From Pseudomonadota bacterium (GTDB lineage Bacteria > Myxococcota_A > Polyangia > GCA-2747355): 64,000 nucleotides of DNA. Where the stretch lies: contig JADJDT010000008.1 in NCBI GenBank assembly GCA_016702545.1, positions 186,001 through 250,000 on the forward strand. Reading direction: 5' to 3'. Below, piece by piece: positions 16,713 to 25,124 of this stretch. Both the position numbers and the translations under genes were made by a program. Every line of letters starts with the position of its first letter. The stretch's first letter is position 1. The notes beneath the pieces were generated by a model. It searched no databases and was not told where the DNA came from. It saw only the letters and a list, made by a program, of their open reading frames with translations.

Positions 16713-17393
16713 TCATTCGGGCAGGCGCAGCAGGTCGCGCTCGAGCTGGCCGAAGGGGTCGATCAGGTAGAGCAGCAGGTGGCGCCCCGCGCTGCGGCGC
16801 AGGGCGCGCACCTGGCGGTAGAGCTGGTAGCGACCCTCGCCCAGCAGCGAGCCCGCGACGGGCGTCCAGACCAGATCGATGCCCGAGGGCTGCTTGTGCC
16901 AATTCTCGACCAGGTACTCCCAGGTCACGCTCCAGGCCAGCGCCAGCAGCGCCGCCACCCACGGCGGCTGACGGTATTGCCGATAGCGCAGGTAGAACTC
17001 CGAGCCGAAGAGGCCGTGACCGATCACGTTGAGCGACCACGGGTCACCGTCCCACTCGAAGGGCCCCGCCCCGCGGCGCCACTCCGGGGCTGTGCTGAAG
17101 CCGCGGCGGAAGCGGGCCCAGTTGTCACCGCTGTCCGTGACGTCGAAGCTCTGCGGCCAGATCGCCACCGAGCAGAGGTACATCGCGCTGAGGAAGCCGG
17201 CGCCGTGCAGCGTCGGCACGAGCCAGCCGGGCGACGCCTGGGGGGCTGTCGTCGCCGTCGTCAGCGCCGTCGGCGCGCTCGGAAGGGGCTCGGGCGGGCG
17301 GTCGAGGGCGTACGCCGCGCGCCGCGTGACGGGTGTCAGCAGCAGCAGCAGCGCGGCCAGGGCGATCGACCCGCGGTGGAAGGGTGCGCGCAT
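16713..17393 (-). CDS. DUF3943-like membrane-associated protein
   Basis: The 226-residue protein has an N-terminal hydrophobic segment (SIALAALLLLLTPV) that can serve as signal or anchor. The motifs DPWSLNVIGHGLFGSEFYL, then WEYLVENWHKQPSGIDLVWTP, then GSLLGEG follow in the order and spacing seen in DUF3943 proteins, with conserved N-x-x-G-H, W-E-Y-x-x-E and D-L-x-x-T-P elements. Further hydrophobic segments lie around WVAALLALAWSVTWEY. Biochemical function of the family is not known. The ATG at 17393 precedes the hydrophobic segment directly. It lies 40 bases after the asd stop on the same strand. Confidence 0.65.
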   Translation of the reverse strand: MRAPFHRGSIALAALLLLLTPVTRRAAYALDRPPEPLPSAPTALTTATTAPQASPGWLVPTLHGAGFLSAMYLCSVAIWPQSFDVTDSGDNWARFRRGFSTAPEWRRGAGPFEWDGDPWSLNVIGHGLFGSEFYLRYRQYRQPPWVAALLALAWSVTWEYLVENWHKQPSGIDLVWTPVAGSLLGEGRYQLYRQVRALRRSAGRHLLLYLIDPFGQLERDLLRLPE

Positions 17394-17433
17394 CGAGACG
17401 GGGAGGGGACCGGTGTCTGCTACAGCGTGTCTG

Positions 17434-18450
17434 CTACAGCTCGCCGTGCTGGGCCAGGTACTCGGCGATCTGGACGGCGTTGAGCGCCGCGCCCTTGCGC
17501 AGGTTGTCGGCCACGACCCAGAGGTTGAGCCCATGCTCGACCGAGGCGTCGAGGCGGACGCGCCCGACGTAGACCGGGTCGGTCCCCGCGGCCTGTCGCG
17601 CCAGCGGATAGCGCCGCTGGGCCGGGTCATCGACCAGCACCACGCCCGGCGCCGTGCTCAGCAGCTCGCGGGCGCGCGCCACCGACAAGGGGCGTTCGAA
17701 CTCGAGGTTGATGGCCTCGCTGTGCCCGACCATCACCGGCACGCGCACCGTCGTCGCCGAGACGCGCAGCGTCGGCTCGCCGAGGATCTTGCGCGTCTCG
17801 TCGATCATCTTGCGCTCCTCGACGGTGTCGCCGTCGGGGCGAAAGTCGCCGATCTGCGGCACGCAGTCGAAGAGAATCGGGTGCGGGAAGACCGAGGGCG
17901 CGGGATCGGGCTGCCCCGCGGCCCAGGCGCGCGCCTGCTGCGACAGCTCCTCGATCGCGCGCTGACCGGCGCCGGCCACCGCCTGATACGTCGCCACGAC
18001 GATCCGCCGCAGGGTGGCCTCGCGGTGCAGCGGCGCCAGGGCCACGACCATCTGGATCGTCGAGCAGTTGGGGTTGGCGATGATGCCCTTGGGGCGCTGG
18101 CGCGCGGCCTCGGCGTTGACCTCGGGCACCACCAAGGGCACCTGCGGGTCCAGGCGGAAGGCGCTGGTGTTGTCGATCACCACCGCCCCGGCGCCGGCCG
18201 CGGTCGGCGCGTAGTCGCGGCTGATCGGCCCGCCCGCCGAGAAGAGCGCGACCTTCACCCCGGTGAAGCTCTGGCGATCGAGCGCGCGCACGGTCAGGCG
18301 CTCGCCGCGAAACTCGAGCGACTGCCCCGCCGAGCGCGCCGACGCCAGCGGCACCAGCTCGTCCACCGGAAAGCGGCGCTGCTCGAGCACGCGCAGCATC
18401 TCGCGACCCACGGCGCCCGTGGCACCGACGACGGCGACCTTGTAGCCCAT
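17434..18450 (-). CDS. asd: Aspartate-semialdehyde dehydrogenase
   Basis: The 338-residue enzyme reduces aspartyl phosphate to aspartate semialdehyde with NADPH, the branch point to lysine/diaminopimelate, threonine and methionine. It shows the nucleotide-binding VAVVGATGAVGREMLRVL, the SAGG loop, the catalytic cysteine in NPNCSTIQMVVAL (near residue 128), the C-terminal HSEAINLEFE block and NLRKGAALNAVQIAEYL. Length is normal. The start overlaps the stop of the transglutaminase-domain gene by one base (TGATG), so translation is probably coupled. Supply of diaminopimelate links it to cell-wall synthesis. Confidence 0.95.
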   Translation of the reverse strand: MGYKVAVVGATGAVGREMLRVLEQRRFPVDELVPLASARSAGQSLEFRGERLTVRALDRQSFTGVKVALFSAGGPISRDYAPTAAGAGAVVIDNTSAFRLDPQVPLVVPEVNAEAARQRPKGIIANPNCSTIQMVVALAPLHREATLRRIVVATYQAVAGAGQRAIEELSQQARAWAAGQPDPAPSVFPHPILFDCVPQIGDFRPDGDTVEERKMIDETRKILGEPTLRVSATTVRVPVMVGHSEAINLEFERPLSVARARELLSTAPGVVLVDDPAQRRYPLARQAAGTDPVYVGRVRLDASVEHGLNLWVVADNLRKGAALNAVQIAEYLAQHGEL

Positions 18451-20693
18451 CAGCTCGATCCTCCCCGCGCGGCCCGCAGCGAGCGACGCAAGCGCCCCAG
18501 CAGCGTCTCGAGCTGCTGCGCCTGCGCTGCGCTCAGGCCGCTGCGGCCAAAGCGGGCGGCATAGTAGCAGCGGGTCAGCTCCTCGACCAGCGCCGCCGCG
18601 GGATGGCCCGCGCGCGCGAGCCGCGCGGCCAGCTCGACCGGCGTGGTGTCCGCGGGCCGGGGGATGCCCGCGCGCGCCAGCGCCCGCAGCGCGCGGCCGT
18701 AGACGCGCGTCGCCGGGTGCGCACGCGCCCTGCCGCGCCCTGTCGCGCGCGGCAGGGCGCGGCCGCCGCCGCCGGGGCGTCGCAGCAGCAGCCAGGCGGC
18801 CCCGGCGCCGATCGCGACCAGCAGCAGCAGCAGCAGCGGGCGGCGCCGGCCGCTCGGCAGGGCCGCGTCCGGGCCCGGCGTGGGGCTCCGGCCGCGCAGC
18901 AGGCGTCCGGCGGCGACGAAGAGCGTGCGCTGCTTGCTCAGGTCGTACTCGATGACATAGCGCAGCCAGCGCAGGCGCAGCGTATCGACGAGCTCTTGCA
19001 GCGGCAGCAGCCAGCCGCCGGCCAGGGTCGGGGGCTCGCCGCCCGCCGGTGTGGCGTCGAAGGCGACCCAGCCGAGGCCCGGCAGCAGCACCTCGGTCCA
19101 GGCGTGCGCGTCCGACTGCCGCACGGCCAGATAGCGCCCGTAGCCGTTCCACTGCCCGCCGAGCAGGCCGTTGACGTGGCGCGTGGGCACGTCGACGGCG
19201 CGCAGCAGGATCGCCAGCGCGGTGGCGAAGTACTCGCAGTGCCCGGCGCGCCGCTCGAAGAGAAAGCTATCGAGCGCGTCGGCGCCGGCCGGGGGCGCGA
19301 CCAGCGCCGTGGTGTAGCGGTAGGCGCGCTGCAGGTGCCTTTGCAGCGCGAGCGCCTTGTCGTAGGCCGAGACACGCCCCGCAGTGACGCGCCGCGCCAG
19401 CGCGATCACCCGCGGCGGCAGGCTGGGTGGCAGTCGTAGGTAGCGCGCCAGCCGGCGGTCGCCGGGCGGGATCAGGGCCTGGCGCGCGAGCGCCGGGTCG
19501 GGCGTGTAGAGCTGCGAGTAGACCACGTAGCGCAGACCGGCGCTGCGCGGGCGCCCCGCGCGCAGCTCACCCAGCGGGCCGCGCTGCGGCACGAAGAGGC
19601 GCCGGCTCAGCAGCGGTGGGTCGATCAGCTCGAGCGCCACGGGCCGGTCGAGGCCGAAGAGCAGCGAGGAGCCGATTGGCTCGAGGTAGATTTCCTGGCG
19701 CAGCAGGTGCTCGCGCAGCCAACGGGTGGTCGGGCGCTGCGGCAGGCCCGGCGCGGGATTGGCCCAGTAGAGGCCGTCTACGGCCACCAGATCGTCGGTG
19801 CGACCGCTCAGCTCGGGGCTGTGGCTCCAGGCGCCGCCCTCGTAGCGGTCATAGACCGAGCCGCGCCAGCGTAGCCGGCCGGTGGCGCGCAGCGCCTCGA
19901 CGCGGCGCGGATCGAGCACCACGCGCAGCACCACCTGCGGGTTGTCGCGGATCGCGCCGTGCTGGCCGAGCTGCACCTGCTCGCTGAAACCCGCCACCAG
20001 CGCCCCGCGCCGCTGCGCGCCCGAGAAGAGCCCGAAGCCGATGCGCGGGAAGCTGACGAAGACGGCCAGCGCGCCGGCCAGCATCCCCAGCGAGAGCAGC
20101 GAGGTGCCGGCAAGGAAGCGCAGGCCGATGAGCTGCCGCGTGGCGAGCGCGGTCGGCTCGGGGGCAGCGGGGCCGGCGGGCGGCGCGGGCGCGGTGGCAC
20201 CGCCGCTGCTGGTGGCGGCCTGGGCCTGCTGCTCGAGCTCGCGGCGGAGCTGCAGCAGCACCAGCGACCAGGTGGCGGCGACGGTGAAGGCGACGAAGCA
20301 GAGCGCGTAGGACAGCTCGGTGTTGAGCGCCGTGGCGACGATCAACAGCAGGAAGGCGATGATCGTGGTCTGCTGGTAGTCGGAGCTGCTGCGGCGGTTG
20401 AAGAGCTTGTTGACCAGCAGCACCAGCAGGAAGGTCACGCCGGCGTCGACGATCGAGTCCCCTTGCAGCACGCGCACCGCGAGCACGCAGAGCACCACCA
20501 ACGTGCCCAGGTTCCAGATCGCCGCCCAGCGCTCGGCCCGGTAACGCGGCGCCTCGGCCCACCAGCTCGCCACCACGCCGAGCAAGGCCAGCGCGTGCCC
20601 CGCCCGCGCCACCCCCGGCCCCAAGAGCGCGGCCGCCAACGCGGCCGCCGCCATCAGGTAGGTGCTCAGCTTGTGCAGCGTGAGGAAACGCAC
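18450..20693 (-). CDS. Transglutaminase-domain membrane protein (TgpA/DUF3488-type)
   Basis: The 747-residue protein starts at a GTG that leads directly into the first membrane helices. Residues 1-230 hold five to six helices (DUF3488-like). A periplasmic segment and a transglutaminase-like domain follow: catalytic Cys in AGHCEYFATALA (about residue 485), His in DAHAWTE and Asp in AFDATP. A further membrane helix (PLLLLLLVAIGAGAAWLLL) and a cytoplasmic DUF4129-like tail end the chain. Proteins of this plan usually sit beside MoxR and DUF58 genes. Here those genes are 9.6 kb away, beyond an accessory island. Bases 20015-20744 occur again, degenerate, at 22572-23299. Confidence 0.88.
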   Translation of the reverse strand: MRFLTLHKLSTYLMAAAALAAALLGPGVARAGHALALLGVVASWWAEAPRYRAERWAAIWNLGTLVVLCVLAVRVLQGDSIVDAGVTFLLVLLVNKLFNRRSSSDYQQTTIIAFLLLIVATALNTELSYALCFVAFTVAATWSLVLLQLRRELEQQAQAATSSGGATAPAPPAGPAAPEPTALATRQLIGLRFLAGTSLLSLGMLAGALAVFVSFPRIGFGLFSGAQRRGALVAGFSEQVQLGQHGAIRDNPQVVLRVVLDPRRVEALRATGRLRWRGSVYDRYEGGAWSHSPELSGRTDDLVAVDGLYWANPAPGLPQRPTTRWLREHLLRQEIYLEPIGSSLLFGLDRPVALELIDPPLLSRRLFVPQRGPLGELRAGRPRSAGLRYVVYSQLYTPDPALARQALIPPGDRRLARYLRLPPSLPPRVIALARRVTAGRVSAYDKALALQRHLQRAYRYTTALVAPPAGADALDSFLFERRAGHCEYFATALAILLRAVDVPTRHVNGLLGGQWNGYGRYLAVRQSDAHAWTEVLLPGLGWVAFDATPAGGEPPTLAGGWLLPLQELVDTLRLRWLRYVIEYDLSKQRTLFVAAGRLLRGRSPTPGPDAALPSGRRRPLLLLLLVAIGAGAAWLLLRRPGGGGRALPRATGRGRARAHPATRVYGRALRALARAGIPRPADTTPVELAARLARAGHPAAALVEELTRCYYAARFGRSGLSAAQAQQLETLLGRLRRSLRAARGGSS

Positions 20694-20744
20694 GGCGGCA
20701 TCGTAGCGACTACCGCGCCGATCGGCGAGCGGCGGTGCTCGCGA
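20015..20744. repeat. Copy 1 of a 730-bp duplication
   Basis: This segment covers the 5' third of the transglutaminase-domain gene plus 51 bases of leader. It recurs in the same orientation at 22572-23299 with about 13 substitutions and two single-base deletions (about 98% identity by eye). The match stops abruptly on both sides. Confidence 0.9.
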
Positions 20745-20780
20745 ACGCCTAGTGAAGCAGTTCGCCGCGGGCGGCAAGAG

Positions 20781-20963
20781 CTAGACCCAAAACAAGCGCG
20801 TCCCGCGCTTGCTTTGGGTCCAGAGATGACTCAGGGGGCTTTCGCAAAGCCCCCTCGTCGCGGGGAGTGAATCCCCGCGACCTCACCCCATAACGCTCGC
20901 CTGTCGGCTCGTCTAGCCCGAAAACAAACGTCTTGCGCTCGAACGCGCTTGTTTTCGGGCTAG
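20781..20963. repeat. Cluster of four hairpins (palindromic element)
   Basis: Four perfect or near-perfect hairpins lie side by side. One begins at 20781 (arms around ACCCAAAACAAGCGCG), one has arms GGGGGCTTT/AAAGCCCCC near 20833, one has arms TCGCGGGGA and its complement near 20858, and a 51-bp one spans 20913-20963 (arms CTAGCCCGAAAACAA). The 51-bp hairpin recurs at 59673-59723, and bases 20887-20911 recur at 14056-14080. The cluster begins 37 bases after the end of duplication copy 1. With 20964-21221 it makes a 477-base stretch without a gene; the remainder is GC-rich with no clear signal except GCTAGCAT near 21068. Confidence 0.75.
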
Positions 20964-21221
20964 AGAGGAGCGGGGGTGGCGGTCGCAGAGGAGGAGGCGG
21001 TGGGGGAGCCACCCTGCGAAGGCGGGCGGAGGCCCGCTCGGGGACCGGATGGGCATCGGTCGAGGGCGCTAGCATTGGACGGACCGCTCCGAGAATCGGC
21101 CTTCGCTCCTCGGCTGCCGATGCCGGGCGAACCCGGTATCCCGTGCAAATGACCTACCTCCATATCTTCCACGGTACCATCGGCAACTGGCTCGAAGTCT
21201 GCATGCAAGGCGTCGCTGGGG

Positions 21222-22499
21222 GTGGGAGTGGCAACTCATCGCGCGGCCCTGGTCGTGATCCTTTTTGCTGTCGTTGCATCAGCGCGTGGTGCGGCTTCGG
21301 CCAGCCGGACCCCTCCTCCTGGGCTCGTCACCAGGAACGTCCGCCAGGTTGTGACAGCACTGGTTGACCCGAAGACCCACCTTGCACGGAGCCGGTTCAC
21401 GGGGTACCCGCCAGTCTTCTCAAGGGACTACTGGCGGCTTGACGACGACGGAAGAACGCTTGCCCTGCGTTCGCAGGTCTCACCGTCCAGGGCGCTTGCC
21501 CACCGCCTCGCGCACCCCGAAAGCTATGCGAACGAATGCGCAACTGAGGCTGCCACGGTGCTCACGCTGACCTATGCCGGCGTTCTCAAGGACCTCGGTT
21601 GGTCGTCAGGAGAGGTTGACCACCACCTTCGGAATCTGGCGCTCGGTCCGTGGCGGCTAGCGCCGAGCATTGAGCTGGCAGAGATCGTGTCCGATCGGAC
21701 GGATGGTGATCTGCGACCTCTGCTGCGGCCAGGCGATGCCATTCGCCTTGTGGTTTACGACGCACGCCCCGCCGCCCAGATCCTCGGCCTCGCCTCGAAC
21801 AACGTCGTCTACGTCGGCGCAGCGGAAGCGGCTGGTCCACGCTGGGATGCCGGTGAGGCTGTCTACTATGCTCAGTTCGATGGGCTCGTCGGTGAGCGCT
21901 TGGCGTTCGATTCGCTCCGGCACCACGGATATGAGGCACGCCCGCGCCACACCGAAAATGTCGTTCGATCCGTGGAGTCTCTCCGCCGGGCGCTTGCCGA
22001 GGCTGCCCGCGGGGCGGGTGCTGTGCCGGAGCCCAGTGCTTGGCACGAGATGGCGGACGAGATAACCGCCATGCTCACGCGGAGCGTTCGGCTTCGATGC
22101 GACGCGACCACTTTCGCTTCGGCCAACAAGGCGGAAATCGAGCGCGCGATGGCAGCACATTGGACCGCCCTTGCCGGGGGCCTGGAGGTCGTTGACACTG
22201 CGCCCCTCGAGGCCGCGCTCCGGGCCCTCACCGAGCCACTGCATGCAAGCGAACGCGAAATCCGCGAGCTCGAATCGAGCGCACTGACCACTGTTCGCCG
22301 CCTCGACGAGCTTCTGGCGACGTGGTGCGAGGCTCACCGTTCGAATCGCGTGATGGAGGGCTCGATGGTAGCGGTCGCAGAACTGCGGCGCGTCTTGGCC
22401 CGCGTCGCACCCCGCTCGCAGGTCGGAACCGATGGCCTCATTCGCCGGTTGGTCTTCCCGAACGGGCCATCTCCCCAAGAGGACGAGCGAGCGGAATAG
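21222..22499 (+). CDS. Secreted Tgl-like protein-glutamine gamma-glutamyltransferase candidate
   Basis: The 425-residue protein begins with a signal peptide (AALVVILFAVVASARGAASA) from GTG 21222 or 21228. The core resembles the Bacillus spore-coat transglutaminase Tgl in order and motifs. DYWRLDDDGRTLALRS is followed by PSRALAHRL. Then comes YANECATEAATVL with the would-be catalytic Cys106, which matches the ECATA active-site motif. Later WDAGEAVYYAQFDGL supplies a glutamate (Glu212) where Tgl has its catalytic Glu. Such enzymes form glutamine-lysine crosslinks. The C-terminal 190 residues are helical and have no Tgl counterpart. GC content is visibly lower than in neighbours. It sits inside the accessory island, between the two copies of the 730-bp duplication. 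The homology was judged by eye. Confidence 0.6.
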   Translation: MGVATHRAALVVILFAVVASARGAASASRTPPPGLVTRNVRQVVTALVDPKTHLARSRFTGYPPVFSRDYWRLDDDGRTLALRSQVSPSRALAHRLAHPESYANECATEAATVLTLTYAGVLKDLGWSSGEVDHHLRNLALGPWRLAPSIELAEIVSDRTDGDLRPLLRPGDAIRLVVYDARPAAQILGLASNNVVYVGAAEAAGPRWDAGEAVYYAQFDGLVGERLAFDSLRHHGYEARPRHTENVVRSVESLRRALAEAARGAGAVPEPSAWHEMADEITAMLTRSVRLRCDATTFASANKAEIERAMAAHWTALAGGLEVVDTAPLEAALRALTEPLHASEREIRELESSALTTVRRLDELLATWCEAHRSNRVMEGSMVAVAELRRVLARVAPRSQVGTDGLIRRLVFPNGPSPQEDERAE

Positions 22500-22571
22500 C
22501 ACTCCGGCGTCCGGTGGCCCGGCCGTGCTCTCGCCCGCGGCGGGGTGGCGGCGAACGATCTTTCGCCCACG

Positions 22572-23299
22572 GCGCGCCCGAGAAGAGCCCGAAGCCGATG
22601 CGCGGGAAGCTGACGAAGACGGCCAGCGCGCCGGCCAGCATCCCCAGCGAGAGCAGCGAGGTGCCGGCAACGAAGCGCAGGCCGATGAGCTGCCGCGTGG
22701 CGAGCGCGGTCGGCTCGGGGGCAGCGGGGCCGGCGGGCGGCGCGGGCGCGGTGGCACCGCCGCTGCTGGCGGCGGCCTGGGCCTGCTGCTCGAGCTCGCG
22801 CCGCAGCTGCAGCAGCACCAGCGACCAGGTGGCGGCGACGGTGAAGGCGACGAAGCAGAACGCGTAGGACAGCTCGGTGTTGAGCGCCGTGGCGACGATC
22901 AACAGCAGGAAGGCGATGATCGTGTCTGCTGGTAGTCGGAGCTGCTGCGGCGGTTGAAGAGCTTGTTGACCAGCAGCACCAGCAGGAAGGTCACGCCGGC
23001 GTCGACGATCGAGTCCCCTTGCAGCACGCGCACCGCGAGCACGCAGAGCACCAGCAGCGTGCCCAGGTTCCAGATCGCCGCCCAGCGCTCGGCCCGGTAA
23101 CGCGGCGCCTCGGCCCACCAGCTCGCCACCACGCCGAGCCAGGCCAGCGCGTGCCCCGCCCGCGCCACCCCCGACCCCAGAGCGCGGCCGCCAACGCGGC
23201 CGCCGCCATCAGGTAGGTGCTCAGCTTGTGCAGCGTGAGGAATCGCACGGCCGCATCGTAGCGACTACCGCGCCAGTCGGCGAGCGGCGGTGCTCGCGA
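22572..23299 (-). pseudogene. Degenerate duplicate of the 5' end of the transglutaminase-domain gene (copy 2)
   Basis: This is the second copy of bases 20015-20744. It keeps the GTG start (at 23248) and leader. A base is missing near 23179 and another near 22924, each shifting the frame, and the segment ends abruptly at 22572 after about 226 codons. It cannot encode a working protein. The left edge follows CGGCGCGCCCG; the right edge ends at GCTCGCGA, as in copy 1. The adjoining bases 22500-22571 show nothing. Confidence 0.88.
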
Positions 23300-23314
23300 C
23301 CCCGCCCTGCTGCT

Positions 23315-23710
23315 TCACGCCGCGAGCGAGGCGACGTGAGGATAGGCCAGGATCCGCTCGTCCGCTGTCATCAGCGTCAGCCCGCGATGGCGCGTGGCAG
23401 AAACCAATATCCGATCGGCGGGGTCCTTGTGGAAGGCGCCCGGGAGTTGGTACGCGCCGAAGGCGTCCTCATGGGACAGCTCGAGGGTCTGCGCCCCGAG
23501 CGCTCCGAGCGCGGCTCGCAGCCACGCCGCGAGTTCGAGGCGAAAGGACAGTCGGCCGCTGTCGGCCAGGCGCGCGAGCTCAAGCGTGGAGATGGTATGT
23601 ACGAAGCGCTCGCGCGTGGGATCGAGCAGCAGCTCGCGGCTGGCGGCGCTCAGCCGGTCGGGATCCTCCTGGGACCAAACGAGCACATGGGTGTCGAGCA
23701 AGAGCCGCAT
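23315..23710 (-). CDS. PIN-domain toxin (VapC family)
   Basis: The 131-residue protein is a PIN-domain ribonuclease of the VapC type. MRLLLDTHVLVW gives the first acidic residue. A middle Glu lies in STLELARLA, and the C-terminal acidic block is in HKDPADRILVSATRHRGLTLMTADERI. Together these form the usual metal-binding set. The ATG at 23710 overlaps the antitoxin stop by one base, so the pair is translated together with the antitoxin first. Such toxins cut RNA when the antitoxin is degraded. It lies in the accessory island, next to the degenerate duplication copy. Confidence 0.85.
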   Translation of the reverse strand: MRLLLDTHVLVWSQEDPDRLSAASRELLLDPTRERFVHTISTLELARLADSGRLSFRLELAAWLRAALGALGAQTLELSHEDAFGAYQLPGAFHKDPADRILVSATRHRGLTLMTADERILAYPHVASLAA

Positions 23711-23940
23711 CAGGGCTCCTCCCAGTCGTCGTCCCATGCGCCATGCACGATGTCGCCCCGGATCTCGACCGACCCGCGCAGCGTCCCGAGTTGTGGTCGG
23801 TGCTCGGCCTCCGCACAGGGCTGAATCGTGACCATCGGCCGGCCGCGGAGGGTTACGGTCAAGGGGGTGCGGGAGCGCTGCACCTCCTTCAGCATCTGGA
23901 TGCAGCGCGCCTTGAACTCGGAGATCAGCACGGCTCGCAT
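23710..23940 (-). CDS. Antitoxin, Phd/YefM type
   Basis: The 76-residue protein has the Phd/YefM start VLISEFKARCIQMLKEVQRS followed by TPLTVTLRGRPMVTIQP, the small DNA-binding fold that also dimerises. The acidic, Trp-rich tail (HGAWDDDWEEP) should be the toxin-neutralising part. It starts at ATG 23940, just downstream of a perfect palindrome that is probably its operator. The open frame extends upstream, but those residues are unlike the family. It is coupled to the PIN toxin through TGATG. Confidence 0.82.
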   Translation of the reverse strand: MRAVLISEFKARCIQMLKEVQRSRTPLTVTLRGRPMVTIQPCAEAEHRPQLGTLRGSVEIRGDIVHGAWDDDWEEP

Positions 23941-23951
23941 CGTCGCAAGGT

Positions 23952-23973
23952 GACCTGGTCTGAGGACCAGGTC
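23952..23973. promoter_or_regulatory. Perfect palindrome upstream of the antitoxin gene
   Basis: GACCTGGTC, a 4-base spacer and GACCAGGTC form a perfect 9-bp inverted repeat 12 bases before the antitoxin ATG. On the minus strand TTGACC, a possible -35 box, overlaps it. Phd/YefM antitoxins bind such sites to repress their own operon, so this is the likely operator. Confidence 0.55.
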
Positions 23974-25124
23974 AAGTCCTGCGGACTGGCCGCGCCAGGG
24001 TCGAGGGCGGCGGAGGGGAGGTCGAGGAAGGTGACGGTTGGGGGCCCGCCCCACTGGGGCCGGGGTCAAAGGGCCCGGAGACTCACTAGTGGTAGTAAAT
24101 CTTGACGGCGTCTGTCGCCAGTGCTTCGGCGCGTTCCGCGATCAACTTATCAAACGAATTTGAGCCTCCAATCCCGCCGCGGATCGGGTCGTAGTCCGTG
24201 GGGAACTCCATGGGGCCGGCCAAGGGAAGTCCTTGTGCGTCGGCGGTCTTTGGGAAAAGGGTTCTTAACGCGATCAGCACCGCCTCCTTGGTTCCTCGCT
24301 CGACCACGATTTCTTCGCTACCGCCGGCCAGCCTCGAGCCCAAGGAGCGAACCGTCACGGGTTGGGCCAGAATGCGATCGGGGTTTACTAAGGGCGGCAC
24401 TTGCCCGCTCTTCGTATCGAGAAGTGAGCCCAGATGGGCTCTCAGCGAGCCGAGGACCGGCGGAACGAGGTTCAAAACCGCTGCGACGGCGGCGTCATGC
24501 TCCGCCGGGTTGAGGCGACGACCAGTTGTTGCAAAATTCTTAAGGGCGAGACCTGTGTACTGCTTGATCGCCCTGTTCGCCGCATTGTTCGCATCGGGCC
24601 TTCCTTGAGTAGCACCAGCACGAGACTTCTCAAGCTGAGGCTCACTCGCCGACGCTCCCCACGGCATTCCCACCGCGGCCAGCCCCGCCACCGCCGCGAC
24701 GATCCATGACCGACGCTGGGCGGCGCTGCACCAAAGGTTCTTCGTGCGCCGGTCAAACCGGCGGGTTGAAAGGAATGAGAGAGTCCAACGGCGAAGGAGT
24801 AGCGAACCACGCCGGCCCCAAGCCGTGCGTCGGCGTCCGCAAGGGCGACGGCGAAGCGTCGGTAGGGGTACATGCGGGCCGGGTATTGAGCCGCGAAATC
24901 TCTGGACCGGCACGAGAGTGCCGGACACTCCAGGGCGCCCACGCTGTGGAGAAAGCGGAAGGCAACACTGGGAGCGTCGCCATCGCGAGACGCTCTCGGG
25001 CCCTGCGCGGTCGGAGACCCCGTGCACGCATGGAATCAACCCGCGCGGGAACCGGGAGGTCCCAGCGCCGTCTGCGGCTCGAGGGCGCCGCAGACCGCAT
25101 CGTGAAGCCCCAGGGCAGACGACG

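Noticed and set aside
20015..23299. Idea that the TgpA-type gene fragments and the Tgl-like gene form one crosslinking system
   Set aside because: The two transglutaminase types are unrelated families, and the second TgpA fragment is non-coding, so the association is probably positional only.
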